Source: Rubrivivax sp. (GTDB taxonomy: Bacteria; Pseudomonadota; Gammaproteobacteria; Burkholderiales; Burkholderiaceae_C). From it: a DNA stretch of 64,000 nucleotides. The notes beneath the pieces are model-generated. The model was given only the letters and a program-made list of their open reading frames with translations. It did no database searches and was not told where the DNA came from. The position numbers and the translations under genes are program-made. The DNA lies in assembly GCA_019635285.1 (NCBI GenBank), contig JAHBZS010000020.1:1-64000 (forward strand), written 5' to 3'. Below are positions 54,465 through 64,000 of this stretch, piece after piece (the first letter of the stretch is position 1; the number at the start of each line of letters is the position of its first letter).

Positions 54465-55544
54465 ATGCCGCCCATGCGCTTCACCGCCTGGGACCGCTTG
54501 CCCCGCGCCGCACGCCGCGGACTGTCCACGCTGGTGTTCAGCGCGGGCGTCGGTGGGGTCGTCAGCCTGCTGCTGGCGGCGCCGCTGGGCGAGTCGGTGG
54601 TCTATGCGGTATGCGTCTCGCTGGCCATCTGGGCCTGCATCGACGGCGGCCGGCTGCTCGCCGCACGCTGGGTGCGGCGCCACGAGGCCGCGCAGGCCGG
54701 CCCGCCCACCGGCTGGCCGGGCTGGGGCTGGATGGTGCCGATCCTGCTGCTGGGCACGCTGGTCGGTTACCTGCTGGGGCACACGCTGGCCGGCGTGCTG
54801 CTGGGCCGCGGGCTGGCCCACACGGCGTCGATGAACCCGCGCACTTTGGTGACGATCCTGCTGCTGTCGCTGCTGCCGGGCACCGCGGTCACCGGGCTCT
54901 TCTACACCCGCGCCCGGCTGGCCGGCATGCGGGCCACCGCCGAACGCGCCGAGCGCCTGGCCAGCGAGCAGCGGCTGGCCCTGCTGGCTTCGCAGCTCGA
55001 GCCCCACATGCTGTTCAACACGCTGGCCAACCTGCGCGTGCTGATCGGCGCCGACCCGCCGCGGGCGCAGGCCATGCTCGACCGGCTGATCCTGTTCCTG
55101 CGCGCCACGCTCGACGCGTCGCGCCAGGGCACGCACACGCTGGGCGCCGAGTTCGCACGCCTGCACGACTATCTGGAGCTGATGAAGGTGCGCATGGGCG
55201 CGCGCCTGGACACGCGCCTGGACCTGCCCGATGCGCTGGCCGCGCATCCGGTGCCGGCGCTGCTGCTGCAGCCGCTGGTGGAAAACGCCATCAAGCATGG
55301 CCTGGAGCCGCAGCCGCGCGGCGGGCAGTTGCGCGTCAGCGCGTCGGCCCAGGGCCCCCAGCTGGTGCTGCGCGTGCGCGACACCGGCCGCGGGCTGCCT
55401 GCGGCGCCCGGCGGAGGCGGCTTCGGGCTGAACCAGGTGCGCGAGCGGCTGCACGCGCTGTTCGGCGACGCGGCATCGTTGGAGGCCGTCGACGCGGCCG
55501 ACGCCGAGGGCGGCGCCCTGATCACCATCCGCCTACCGCTATGA
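54465..55544 (+). CDS. LytS/YehU-type sensor histidine kinase
   Basis: 359 residues. Four hydrophobic segments occupy about 20-150, then a linker helix and the His_kinase domain SQLEPHMLFNTLANLR with phosphorylation site H181. The ATPase part has LLLQPLVENAIKHGLEP (N274), VRDTGRGLP and GFGLNQVRERLHALFG. Normal LytS-type kinases read PHFLFN; here Met replaces Phe. No periplasmic sensor domain is present, so the signal is probably sensed in or at the membrane. The stop overlaps the regulator start (ATGA at 55541-55544). Confidence 0.93.
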   Translation: MPPMRFTAWDRLPRAARRGLSTLVFSAGVGGVVSLLLAAPLGESVVYAVCVSLAIWACIDGGRLLAARWVRRHEAAQAGPPTGWPGWGWMVPILLLGTLVGYLLGHTLAGVLLGRGLAHTASMNPRTLVTILLLSLLPGTAVTGLFYTRARLAGMRATAERAERLASEQRLALLASQLEPHMLFNTLANLRVLIGADPPRAQAMLDRLILFLRATLDASRQGTHTLGAEFARLHDYLELMKVRMGARLDTRLDLPDALAAHPVPALLLQPLVENAIKHGLEPQPRGGQLRVSASAQGPQLVLRVRDTGRGLPAAPGGGGFGLNQVRERLHALFGDAASLEAVDAADAEGGALITIRLPL

Positions 55545-56332
55545 GCCCACCCACGCCGACCGCGCTGATCGCCGAGGACGAGCCGCTGCTGGCCGCCGGC
55601 CTGCAGGCCGAGCTGGCCCAGGCCTGGCCCGAGCTGAAGGTCGTCGCGCTGGCCGGCGACGGCAACGCCGCCGTCGAGCAGGCGCTGGCGCTGCGGCCCG
55701 CGGTGTGCTTCCTGGACATCCGCATGCCGGGGCTCAGCGGCCTGGAGGCGGCGCGCGCGCTGGCCGAGGACTGGCCCGACGGCGTGCCCTTTCCGCTGCT
55801 GGTCTTCGTCACCGCCTACGACCAGCACGCGCTGGCCGCCTTCGACGCGCAGGCGGTGGACTATTTGCTCAAGCCGGTCACCCCGGAACGGCTGCAGGTG
55901 TGCGTGCAGCGGCTGCAGCGGCTGCTGGCGTCGCGCGGCGATGCGTCGCTGGACACGACGCTGGGCCAGCTGCGCGCGCTGCTCGGCACCCCGGCCCCCG
56001 CGGCGCCGCGGCTGGAGGTGATCCAGGCGCAGGTCGGCCACACCGTGCACCTGGTGCCGCTGGACGAGGTGCTGTACTTCGAGGCCGCCGACAAGTACGT
56101 GCGCGTGGTCACCGCCGATCGCGAGCACCTGATCCGCACCTCGCTGCGCGAGCTGCTGCCGCAGATCGACGCGGCGAAGTTCTGGCAGGTGCATCGCGGC
56201 ACGGTGGTGCAGGCGCGCTGCATCGCCAGCGCGCGGCGCGACGAATCGGGCAAGGTGTTCCTGAGCCTGCGCGGCCGCCGCGAGACGCTCACCGTCAGCC
56301 GGCTGTACGCGCACCTGTTCAAGGGCATGTAG
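55541..56332 (+). CDS. LytTR-family response regulator
   Basis: 263 residues. The receiver domain contains ALIAEDEPLLAAGL (acidic pocket), the phospho-acceptor D59 in CFLDIRMPGLSGLE, T91 in FVTAYDQHA and K111 in YLLKPVTPERL. The LytTR DNA-binding domain (about 160-263) has EVLYFEAADKYVRVVT, FWQVHRGTVVQ and the C-terminal RLYAHLFKGM. It forms a two-component pair with the preceding kinase, AlgR/LytR style. Its target may be the repeated motif before the two flanking genes. Confidence 0.93.
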   Translation: MSPPTPTALIAEDEPLLAAGLQAELAQAWPELKVVALAGDGNAAVEQALALRPAVCFLDIRMPGLSGLEAARALAEDWPDGVPFPLLVFVTAYDQHALAAFDAQAVDYLLKPVTPERLQVCVQRLQRLLASRGDASLDTTLGQLRALLGTPAPAAPRLEVIQAQVGHTVHLVPLDEVLYFEAADKYVRVVTADREHLIRTSLRELLPQIDAAKFWQVHRGTVVQARCIASARRDESGKVFLSLRGRRETLTVSRLYAHLFKGM

Positions 56333-56538
56333 CGCCGTTCGGGGCGGCACGAGCACCTACCGCCGGCCTGGCCCGCGCCAGGGCGAACGGCCACGGCAAG
56401 CGCTGGCATGGCCCGCAGGGCGGCCTGCGCGGTCTGGGCGCGCGGCCACACCGCACCCGCCACACGCGGCCCCAGTCACTTCGCGCGCGCGGGCGGCGCT
56501 TCGTCGCATCACGCTGGGCGGCGCCGCGGCCGCGGCCG

Positions 56539-56553
56539 ACACTGGCGCATCGC
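56539..56553 (+). promoter_or_regulatory. Repeated motif ACASTGGCGCATCGC (copy 2)
   Basis: ACACTGGCGCATCGC lies 26 bases before the 2TM protein gene at 56580, differing by one base from copy 1 at 53904-53918. In both gaps the block CGCTGGGCGG lies about 30 bases further upstream. The 247-base gap (56333-56579) has no gene. Confidence 0.45.
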
Positions 56554-56579
56554 TTCCCTGCACCGAAAGGCTCCCCACC

Positions 56580-56864
56580 ATGCGCCCCTCCGACATCGAG
56601 CTGCTGAAACAAGCGCGCCGCCGCGTCAAGCTCAAGACCGGCTTCTTCATCCACCTTGGCGTGTATGTGCTGGTCAACCTGGGCCTTGCCGCCGCCAACC
56701 TGGCGGCGGGGGGCCGGCCCTGGCACCTGTGGCCGCTGGCCGGCTGGGGGCTGGGCCTGGCGATCCATGGCCTGGTGACCTTCGCGGGGCTGCACGGCGA
56801 CGGCCTGCGCGAGCGCCTGTTGCAGCACGAACTGCGCAAGCTCAAGCGGCAGTCCGGCGCCTGA
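56580..56864 (+). CDS. 2TM-domain membrane protein
   Basis: 94 residues. The family pattern is RRRVKLKTGFFIHLGVYVLV (basic then first helix), WPLAGWGLGLAIHGLVTFAG (second helix) and a charged C-terminal helix RLLQHELRKLKRQ. 2TM-domain proteins are small inner-membrane proteins commonly found fused to or beside LytTR and LytS proteins. That fits the preceding two-component pair. Function is unknown. AAAGG with a short spacer lies before the start. Confidence 0.85.
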   Translation: MRPSDIELLKQARRRVKLKTGFFIHLGVYVLVNLGLAAANLAAGGRPWHLWPLAGWGLGLAIHGLVTFAGLHGDGLRERLLQHELRKLKRQSGA

Positions 56865-56917
56865 GCGCGCCGGCGCGGCCGCGTGGCAGCCAAGGGGCGG
56901 TCGATAGAATCGGACGC

Positions 56918-58759
<1,842 letters not shown>

Positions 58760-58780
58760 GCCCAGCCGGCCGCGCGGCGC

Positions 58781-59458
58781 TCAGTCGGCGGCGAAGCAGT
58801 ACAGCCGCCCCGAGCCGCCAGTGCGCACCAGCGCGTCCTGGCTGCAGCCGGCGCTCTGGTGCGAGAAGTTCCAGCTCTTGGCCCAAGGCTCGTTGACCAG
58901 GCCCGTGCGGTCATGGTGGCCGACCACCGCCGAACCCTCGCCGCTGCTCGTCCAGGCCTTGCAGGTGGTGTCGGTGGAGGGCGAGAACGCCGTCCCGTCG
59001 GAGCGCGAGCCCGTCAGGATGTCGTGTTCGATCGGGCTCGCGTCGCCGGAACCCTTGATGGTGTTGCCGCGCTCGTCCAGAGCCGTCGCCTTGCTGAGGT
59101 TGTTGCCGTCGTGCAGGTGCGTCAGGTCGCGCGCGATCAGTTCACCCTTGGCGTTGTACCAAGGGCCGGTCCCGATGCGGTCGCGCGCGTTCACCGTCGG
59201 CACCGCCTGAGGGTTGGCCGGCGTGGCGCGAACGCCGGGCACGCTCAAGTAGGCGCGCCAGGTCTTGTTGCCGGCGCCGGCCGCGGCGGCCAGCTTCTGG
59301 CACAGCGCGTCGGCGCCGGCCAGGCCGCCCAGGTCGGCCCCCTTGCCGCTGCCCGTGCTGCTGACGAAGAAGCTCATCGGCTCCTTGGCGGTCATCGAGG
59401 CGCAGGCGGTCAGCAGCACGGCGGCTGCGGTGGACGCCAGGACACGGGCTTGAGGCAT
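58781..59458 (-). CDS. Lipoprotein with endostatin/lectin-like domain
   Basis: 225 residues. The lipobox LLTACAS puts the lipidated cysteine at residue 19. The mature part begins with MSFFVSSTGSGKGADLGGLA and continues LCQKLAAAAGAGNKTWRAYL, GPWYNAKGELIARDLTHLHD and HQSAGCSQDALVRTGGSGRL-YCFA. This looks like the C-type-lectin/endostatin-like fold present in bacterial secreted proteins of unknown job. The four later cysteines may form disulphides. No functional partner is adjacent. Confidence 0.72.
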   Translation of the reverse strand: MPQARVLASTAAAVLLTACASMTAKEPMSFFVSSTGSGKGADLGGLAGADALCQKLAAAAGAGNKTWRAYLSVPGVRATPANPQAVPTVNARDRIGTGPWYNAKGELIARDLTHLHDGNNLSKATALDERGNTIKGSGDASPIEHDILTGSRSDGTAFSPSTDTTCKAWTSSGEGSAVVGHHDRTGLVNEPWAKSWNFSHQSAGCSQDALVRTGGSGRLYCFAAD

Positions 59459-59513
59459 CGGACTCTCCTGAGGTTTGAGGGGAGGAGTCGGTAGTACGCG
59501 CGAGGACCGCCGC

Positions 59514-60659
59514 TCATTCCTTGGGGTTTTCCGCTAGGGCGGCCCGCTGCAGCGCCGCGATGCGCTCCAGCAGCATCTCGCTGGCGCCGTCGACGAAGCA
59601 CGCGACACGTGCGCCGGCCAGGTGGCGGCCGAAGGGATGCTGCTCGCGCAAGCCCTCGGCGCCCATCGCCTGGGCCAGCGCCGGCAGCTGGCGCTCGGCC
59701 ATGCGCGTGGCGAAGAGCTTGGCCTGCGCCGCGGCCAGCTGCGCGTCGGCGCCGTTTTCGACGCGCTCGGCCGCCTGCGCCACCAGCCCGCGCGACGCTT
59801 CCAGCTCGGTCGCCGCTTCGGCCAGGCGCCAGCGCCAGCCCTGGTGCCCGGCCAGCGGCTGGCCGAAGCTGTGGCGCCGGCCGCCGTAGTCCAGCGCGAC
59901 GCGCAGCGCCTCGCCGACCATGCCGTTGCACATCGCCGCGATGTAGACGCGCGCGCCGTTGATCGAGCGCAGCGCCGACTTGAAGGCCTGCCCCGGCGGC
60001 TGCAGCAGTTCGTCGTCGCGCGCCAGATAGCCGTCGAGGCGGAAGCCGCCGGTGCCGATGGCATGCTGGCCGGTCAGCGCGAAGGCCGGCTCGCGCACGA
60101 AGCCGGCGCGCGTGGCCTCGACCAGGAAGCAGGCGATGCCGGGCGCGCCGCGGCCTGCGTCGGTCTGCGCATAGAGCACGATCAGCTCGGCCTCGGCGGC
60201 ATTCGTGATCCAGGCCTTGGCGCCGTCCAGGCGCCAGCCCTGCGGGGTGCGCGTGGCGCGCGTGACGATGGCCGCGAAGTCCGAGCCGGCGCCCGGCTCG
60301 GTCAGCGCGGTGCAGCCCAGGCGCCGGCCGGCCAGCAGGTCCGGCACGTGGCGGCGCGCCAGCGCGGCCGGCGCCTCGCGCGCCAGTTTGGCGGCGACGT
60401 TGTGGGTGTTCAGCAGCGACATGGTGAAGCCGAAGTCCGCCGCGCCCAGCAGCTCGGCCACCCGCGCCTTGACGCGGTAGCCCAGCCCCAGGCCGCCCTG
60501 CGCCACCGGCACCTCGATGCCGGTCAGGCCGATGGCGGCCGCGGCGCTGAGGGCCTCGCGCGCGATGCGGCGTTCGGTTTCCCAGCGCGGCGCGCCAGGC
60601 ATCACCACCTGGCGCGCGAAGGCCCGCGTGCGTTGCAGCAGTTCGTCACCCGCATCCAT
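59514..60659 (-). CDS. Acyl-CoA dehydrogenase-family protein
   Basis: 381 residues from ATG 60659, preceded by GGAGACGGCCG. Domain markers are FGFTMSLLNTHNVAAKLARE, CTALTEPGAGSDFAAIVTRA, GAKAWITNAAEAEL and the C-terminal helical part DYGGRRHSFGQPLAGHQGWR. The usual active-site motif IYEGTSE is here FVDGASE, so Asp replaces the catalytic Glu. Substrate unknown. It is divergent from the outer-membrane protein gene (72-base gap). Confidence 0.88.
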   Translation of the reverse strand: MDAGDELLQRTRAFARQVVMPGAPRWETERRIAREALSAAAAIGLTGIEVPVAQGGLGLGYRVKARVAELLGAADFGFTMSLLNTHNVAAKLAREAPAALARRHVPDLLAGRRLGCTALTEPGAGSDFAAIVTRATRTPQGWRLDGAKAWITNAAEAELIVLYAQTDAGRGAPGIACFLVEATRAGFVREPAFALTGQHAIGTGGFRLDGYLARDDELLQPPGQAFKSALRSINGARVYIAAMCNGMVGEALRVALDYGGRRHSFGQPLAGHQGWRWRLAEAATELEASRGLVAQAAERVENGADAQLAAAQAKLFATRMAERQLPALAQAMGAEGLREQHPFGRHLAGARVACFVDGASEMLLERIAALQRAALAENPKE

Positions 60660-60731
60660 CGGCCGTCTCCTTGCGTGAGCCATGTCACAGACTAGCGCAG
60701 GCCCGCGCCAGGCGGCGCTTAGCATCGGCGC

Positions 60732-61334
60732 ATGCAGATCCACACCCTCGCCGCGACCGCGCTGCTGGCGCTGGCCGCGGCCGCCCCGGCGGCGGCGCAG
60801 AGTTCCTTTGCGGTCTACGGCGGCTACCGCGGCGGTGGCAGCTTCGAGCAGGACAGCAACCCGTCGTCTTCCATCGACATGAAGAGCAGCGCCAGCGGTG
60901 CGCTGGCCTTCAACTTCGGCGTGGATGCGGCGCGGCAGGGACAGGTCTTCGTGTCCTACCAGTCCACCGACCTCGAGGCCAGCCCCAGCACGCCGAAGGT
61001 ACCGCTGAGCATCACCTACCTGCACTTCGGCGGCACCAACTACTTCGAAGGCGCGATCGGCCGCGGGGCCTACGTGGCCGGCGGCGTCGGCGCCACCTGG
61101 ATGTCGCCCAGCCTCAGCGGCCTGTCGTCCGAGGTACGGCCGTCGCTGAACCTGGGGCTGGGCTTCGAATGGCCGATCACCGGCGCGCTGTCGCTGAAGG
61201 CCGAGCTGCGCGGTTACTTCACGCTGATCAACAGCAACAGCAGCCTGTTCTGCTCGGGCGGCTGCGTGGTGGCCATCAAGGGCGACGGCCTGACGCAGGT
61301 GGAAGGGCTGGTCGGGCTGAACCTGGCCTTCTAG
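60732..61334 (+). CDS. Outer-membrane beta-barrel protein, OmpW/opacity-like
   Basis: 200 residues. The signal peptide is cleaved near AAPAAAQSSFAVYGGY. The mature part alternates hydrophobic and polar residues as in an eight-strand barrel (FAVYGGYRGGGSFEQ, GRGAYVAGGVGATWMS, SLKAELRGYFTLINS) and ends with F at VGLNLAF, the usual terminal aromatic for outer-membrane insertion. Two cysteines (SLFCSGGC) sit in a loop. The exact family is not identified. Confidence 0.8.
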   Translation: MQIHTLAATALLALAAAAPAAAQSSFAVYGGYRGGGSFEQDSNPSSSIDMKSSASGALAFNFGVDAARQGQVFVSYQSTDLEASPSTPKVPLSITYLHFGGTNYFEGAIGRGAYVAGGVGATWMSPSLSGLSSEVRPSLNLGLGFEWPITGALSLKAELRGYFTLINSNSSLFCSGGCVVAIKGDGLTQVEGLVGLNLAF

Positions 61335-61404
61335 GAGCCTGGGCGGCTCGGCGCAGGCCCAGTCCGACCCGGCGCTGGCCGCCGCGGCCAAGGAGCCGGG
61401 CGCC

Positions 61405-61740
61405 GTGGTCAAGCCCAGCGGCCTGGTGTTCCTGTCACAGCGCGAGGGCAGCGGCGCCAGCCCCGGCGCCACCGATACCGTCAAGGTCAACTACCGTGGC
61501 ACCTTCCCCGACGGCCGCGAGTTCGACAGCTCCTACAAGCGCGGCGAGGCCATCGAGTTCCCGCTCGACGGCGTCATCAAGTGCTGGACCGAAGGCGTGC
61601 AGCTGATGAAGGTGGGCGGCAAGGCGCGCTTCACCTGCCCGTCGGCCATCGCCTACGGTTCGCGCGGCGCCGGCAACGTGGTGCCGCCGAATGCCACGCT
61701 GGTGTTCGAGGTGGAACTGCTGGGCATCAAGGGCAAGTAG
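61405..61740 (+). CDS. FKBP-type peptidyl-prolyl isomerase, probably lacking its signal peptide
   Basis: The FKBP domain is complete: DTVKVNYRGTFPDGREFDSS, FPLDGVIKCWTEGVQLMKVG, CPSAIAYGSRGAGNVVPPNA and TLVFEVELLGIKG, with the usual aromatic pocket (Y, F, D, W, Y). The listed GTG at 61405 is only formal. The same frame is open back to 61339 and encodes LGGSAQAQSDPALAAAAKEP, which looks like the end of a signal peptide (AQA/QSD) plus linker. No ATG/GTG start and no hydrophobic signal core precede it, because the barrel gene ends there. The protein would therefore be untranslated, or cytoplasmic from the GTG. Confidence 0.75.
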   Translation: MVKPSGLVFLSQREGSGASPGATDTVKVNYRGTFPDGREFDSSYKRGEAIEFPLDGVIKCWTEGVQLMKVGGKARFTCPSAIAYGSRGAGNVVPPNATLVFEVELLGIKGK

Positions 61741-61741
61741 C

Positions 61742-61774
61742 CGCTGCGCCTGCGCTTGGCAGGCGCTCGCAGCG
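61742..61774. terminator. Hairpin between converging FKBP and sigma-factor genes
   Basis: CGCTGCG (61742-61748) pairs with CGCAGCG (61768-61774), and inner CCTGC (61749-61753) with GCAGG (61759-61763), a strong stem 2 bases after the FKBP stop. No T-run follows, as is common in GC-rich genomes. It could end transcripts from both sides. Confidence 0.45.
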
Positions 61775-61829
61775 CTCGGGCCGTTCGTGCCGCTTCAGGC
61801 CGTGCGCAGACGCGGCCTGAGGTCCCGAC

Positions 61830-62768
61830 TCAACCCCAGCGCGTGTCGCTGTCGACCTGCACGCGCGGCTCGGCGGCGGGCGGTGGGGGGATGGGCGACG
61901 GCGCGGCCAACGGGCGCGTCAGCGCGTCTTCCATCATGCGGCCCCAGGCGCCCTCGTCGGCGCGCATCGCCAGTTCCAGCTCGCGCTGCGCGATGCGCCG
62001 CTCGTAGGCGTCGGACGAACGGTCCGGCAGCCGGTCGAAGGCGCGCTTCGGGTCCTGGCCGAAGTGCTGCGCGGTGCGCTGCACCAGCGCCTTGAACATC
62101 TGCGACACGCGCGACGGCGTCACCTTCAGCTCGGCAGCCAGCTGGGCCGGCGTCAGCCCGACGCCCAGGTAGGCGTCGATCACCTGGCGGTCGCGTGCCG
62201 GCAGCGCGGCAAAGAAGCCTTCCAGCCGGCGCATGACGATGCTGGTGTCGACCCGCGCCTCGACCTCGTCGTGCGGCGTGGCCGCCCGGTATTCCACCGG
62301 CTCGTCGGTCTCGGCATCGACCACCGCGCCCTTGCCGCGGCCTTCCAGGTCGGCCTGCTCCAGCCGGGTCATCTGCTCGATGCTCATGCCGCACAGCTCG
62401 GCCAGCTGCGCCAGGCTCGGGTCGCTGCCGTGCGCGCCGCGCCAGCGCTCGCGCGCAATCTGCAGCGCCTTGAGCTTGCGGCGCTGGCCGCGGCCCAGGT
62501 GGTCCATCTGGCGCAGCTCGTCGAGCATCGCGCCCTTGACGCGGGCCCGCGCGTAGCGCACGAAGGCCTCGGTGGCTTCGGGCGTGTCGCGGTCGCCGTC
62601 CCAGACGAAGGCCAGCGAGGCCTGCGCCACGGCGATCAACCCCACCTGGATCAGGTCGGCTTTCTCGACGTTGGAAGGCAGGTGGCGCGCCAGCGCCTGG
62701 GCCTGCTTGCGCACCCAGGATTCGTTCCTCGCGATCAGCGAGGACGACACCCCTTGCATCGAAATCAT
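61830..62768 (-). CDS. Sigma-70 family factor, FliA/WhiG-like
   Basis: 312 residues from ATG 62768. Region 2 reads NVEKADLIQVGLIAVAQASL and FVRYARARVKGAMLDELRQM-D, the FliA-type DELR block. Region 3 follows (SLAQLAELCGMSIEQMTRLE) and region 4 is LPARDRQVIDAYLGVGLTPA plus the HTH LKVTPSRVSQMFKAL. After it comes an extra ~80-residue tail ending in Pro-rich SPIPPPPAAEPR, longer than E. coli FliA (~240). No flagellar gene lies in the window, so its regulon is open; a flagellar role is the default guess. Confidence 0.85.
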   Translation of the reverse strand: MISMQGVSSSLIARNESWVRKQAQALARHLPSNVEKADLIQVGLIAVAQASLAFVWDGDRDTPEATEAFVRYARARVKGAMLDELRQMDHLGRGQRRKLKALQIARERWRGAHGSDPSLAQLAELCGMSIEQMTRLEQADLEGRGKGAVVDAETDEPVEYRAATPHDEVEARVDTSIVMRRLEGFFAALPARDRQVIDAYLGVGLTPAQLAAELKVTPSRVSQMFKALVQRTAQHFGQDPKRAFDRLPDRSSDAYERRIAQRELELAMRADEGAWGRMMEDALTRPLAAPSPIPPPPAAEPRVQVDSDTRWG

Positions 62769-62841
62769 GCGCCCGATGCTATGCGCGCCGGCTTGCGCGA
62801 GGACCGCGAAAAATGCCGCATTCGCCGCACTGCAGCGGCTT

Positions 62842-63786
<945 letters not shown>

Positions 63787-63788
63787 GC

Positions 63789-64000
63789 CTAGCTGCGTCG
63801 GGCCGCGATGTAACGCTGCTGCAGCTGCAGCGTCTCGGCGTCGCCGTAGGCCGCCAGCAGGTCGTCGGCATCGCACACGCTGTCCAGCGCCGGGCACAGC
63901 GCCTCGTTGACCTGCGCGAAGCGCCGCTTGGTGGCGCGCAGCGCGGCCAGCGGCCGCGAGGCCAGGCGCGCCGCCCAGTCGCTGCCGCTGCCGGCCAGCG
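63789..64000 (-). CDS. Partial gene, enoyl-CoA hydratase/isomerase-like C-terminus
   Basis: Only the last ~70 residues are in the window, ending at TAG 63789-63791. The readable part is [20 protein letters not shown], then [20 protein letters not shown] and [12 protein letters not shown]. An A-x2[14 protein letters not shown] helix is common in the C-terminal part of crotonase-fold proteins. The evidence is thin and the rest lies beyond base 64000. Confidence 0.45.
   Translation of the reverse strand, partial: LAGSGSDWAARLASRPLAALRATKRRFAQVNEALCPALDSVCDADDLLAAYGDAETLQLQQRYIAARRS

Overview
The window is GC-rich, densely coded DNA from a betaproteobacterium. It most likely belongs to Burkholderiales of the Rubrivivax/Leptothrix/Piscinibacter type. 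The evidence is the block yebC-purD-hemF-nadD-rsfS-rlmH with maf and rng, the itaconate-type catabolic operon, an imuA-imuB-dnaE2 mutasome, Bug/TctC-type binding proteins, and GC-rich hairpin repeats directly after stop codons. This taxonomy is inferred from gene content and protein resemblance, not from a search.

Region 1 (1-16.2 kb) is catabolic. A leftward operon (7664 to beyond base 1) encodes a TorT-like binding protein, a CUT2-type ATPase and permease, two HpaB-family flavin monooxygenase oxygenases, a VOC-type extradiol dioxygenase and a RidA-family protein. A divergent LysR gene probably controls it. Together they look like uptake, hydroxylation and ring cleavage of an unidentified aromatic compound. 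Next comes a LysR gene divergent from ich-(acyl-CoA dehydrogenase)-ict-ccl, which resembles the itaconate degradation operon of Pseudomonas. A MobA-type 3-hydroxybenzoate 4-monooxygenase faces that operon.

Region 2 (16.2-23.6 kb) is eroded. It holds a frameshifted amidohydrolase remnant, an Rnk-like gene, a frameshifted double-USP gene with a coupled small ORF, a phospholipase-D-like lipoprotein, YceI, a broken enol-lactonase-like hydrolase, a Bug protein, and leftover pieces of a desulfhydrase-like and a SnoaL-like gene.

Region 3 (23.6-35.3 kb) is a DNA-damage island. The operon imuA-imuB-dnaE2-(MmcB-like nuclease)-(Fe-S helicase with an N-terminal nuclease-like domain) reads leftward from a good LexA box. 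A DUF3268 zinc-finger gene lies on the other side of that box, and an SRAP (YedK/HMCES) gene follows. An HTH protein and a tyrosine integrase then abut the 3' end of a tRNA-Lys pair, so the tRNA is the probable right-hand attachment site of an integrated element.

Region 4 (35.3-64 kb) is core genome: tcdA, cpoB-pal-tolB, msbA, an AhpD-like gene, rng, maf, rlmH-rsfS-nadD-hemF-purD-yebC, a HerA-like ATPase, a LytS/LytTR two-component pair flanked by two small membrane-protein genes, glnS, an acyl-CoA dehydrogenase, a beta-barrel protein, an FKBP, a FliA-like sigma factor and DUF808. A tannase/MarR pair sits inside the otherwise conserved housekeeping block.
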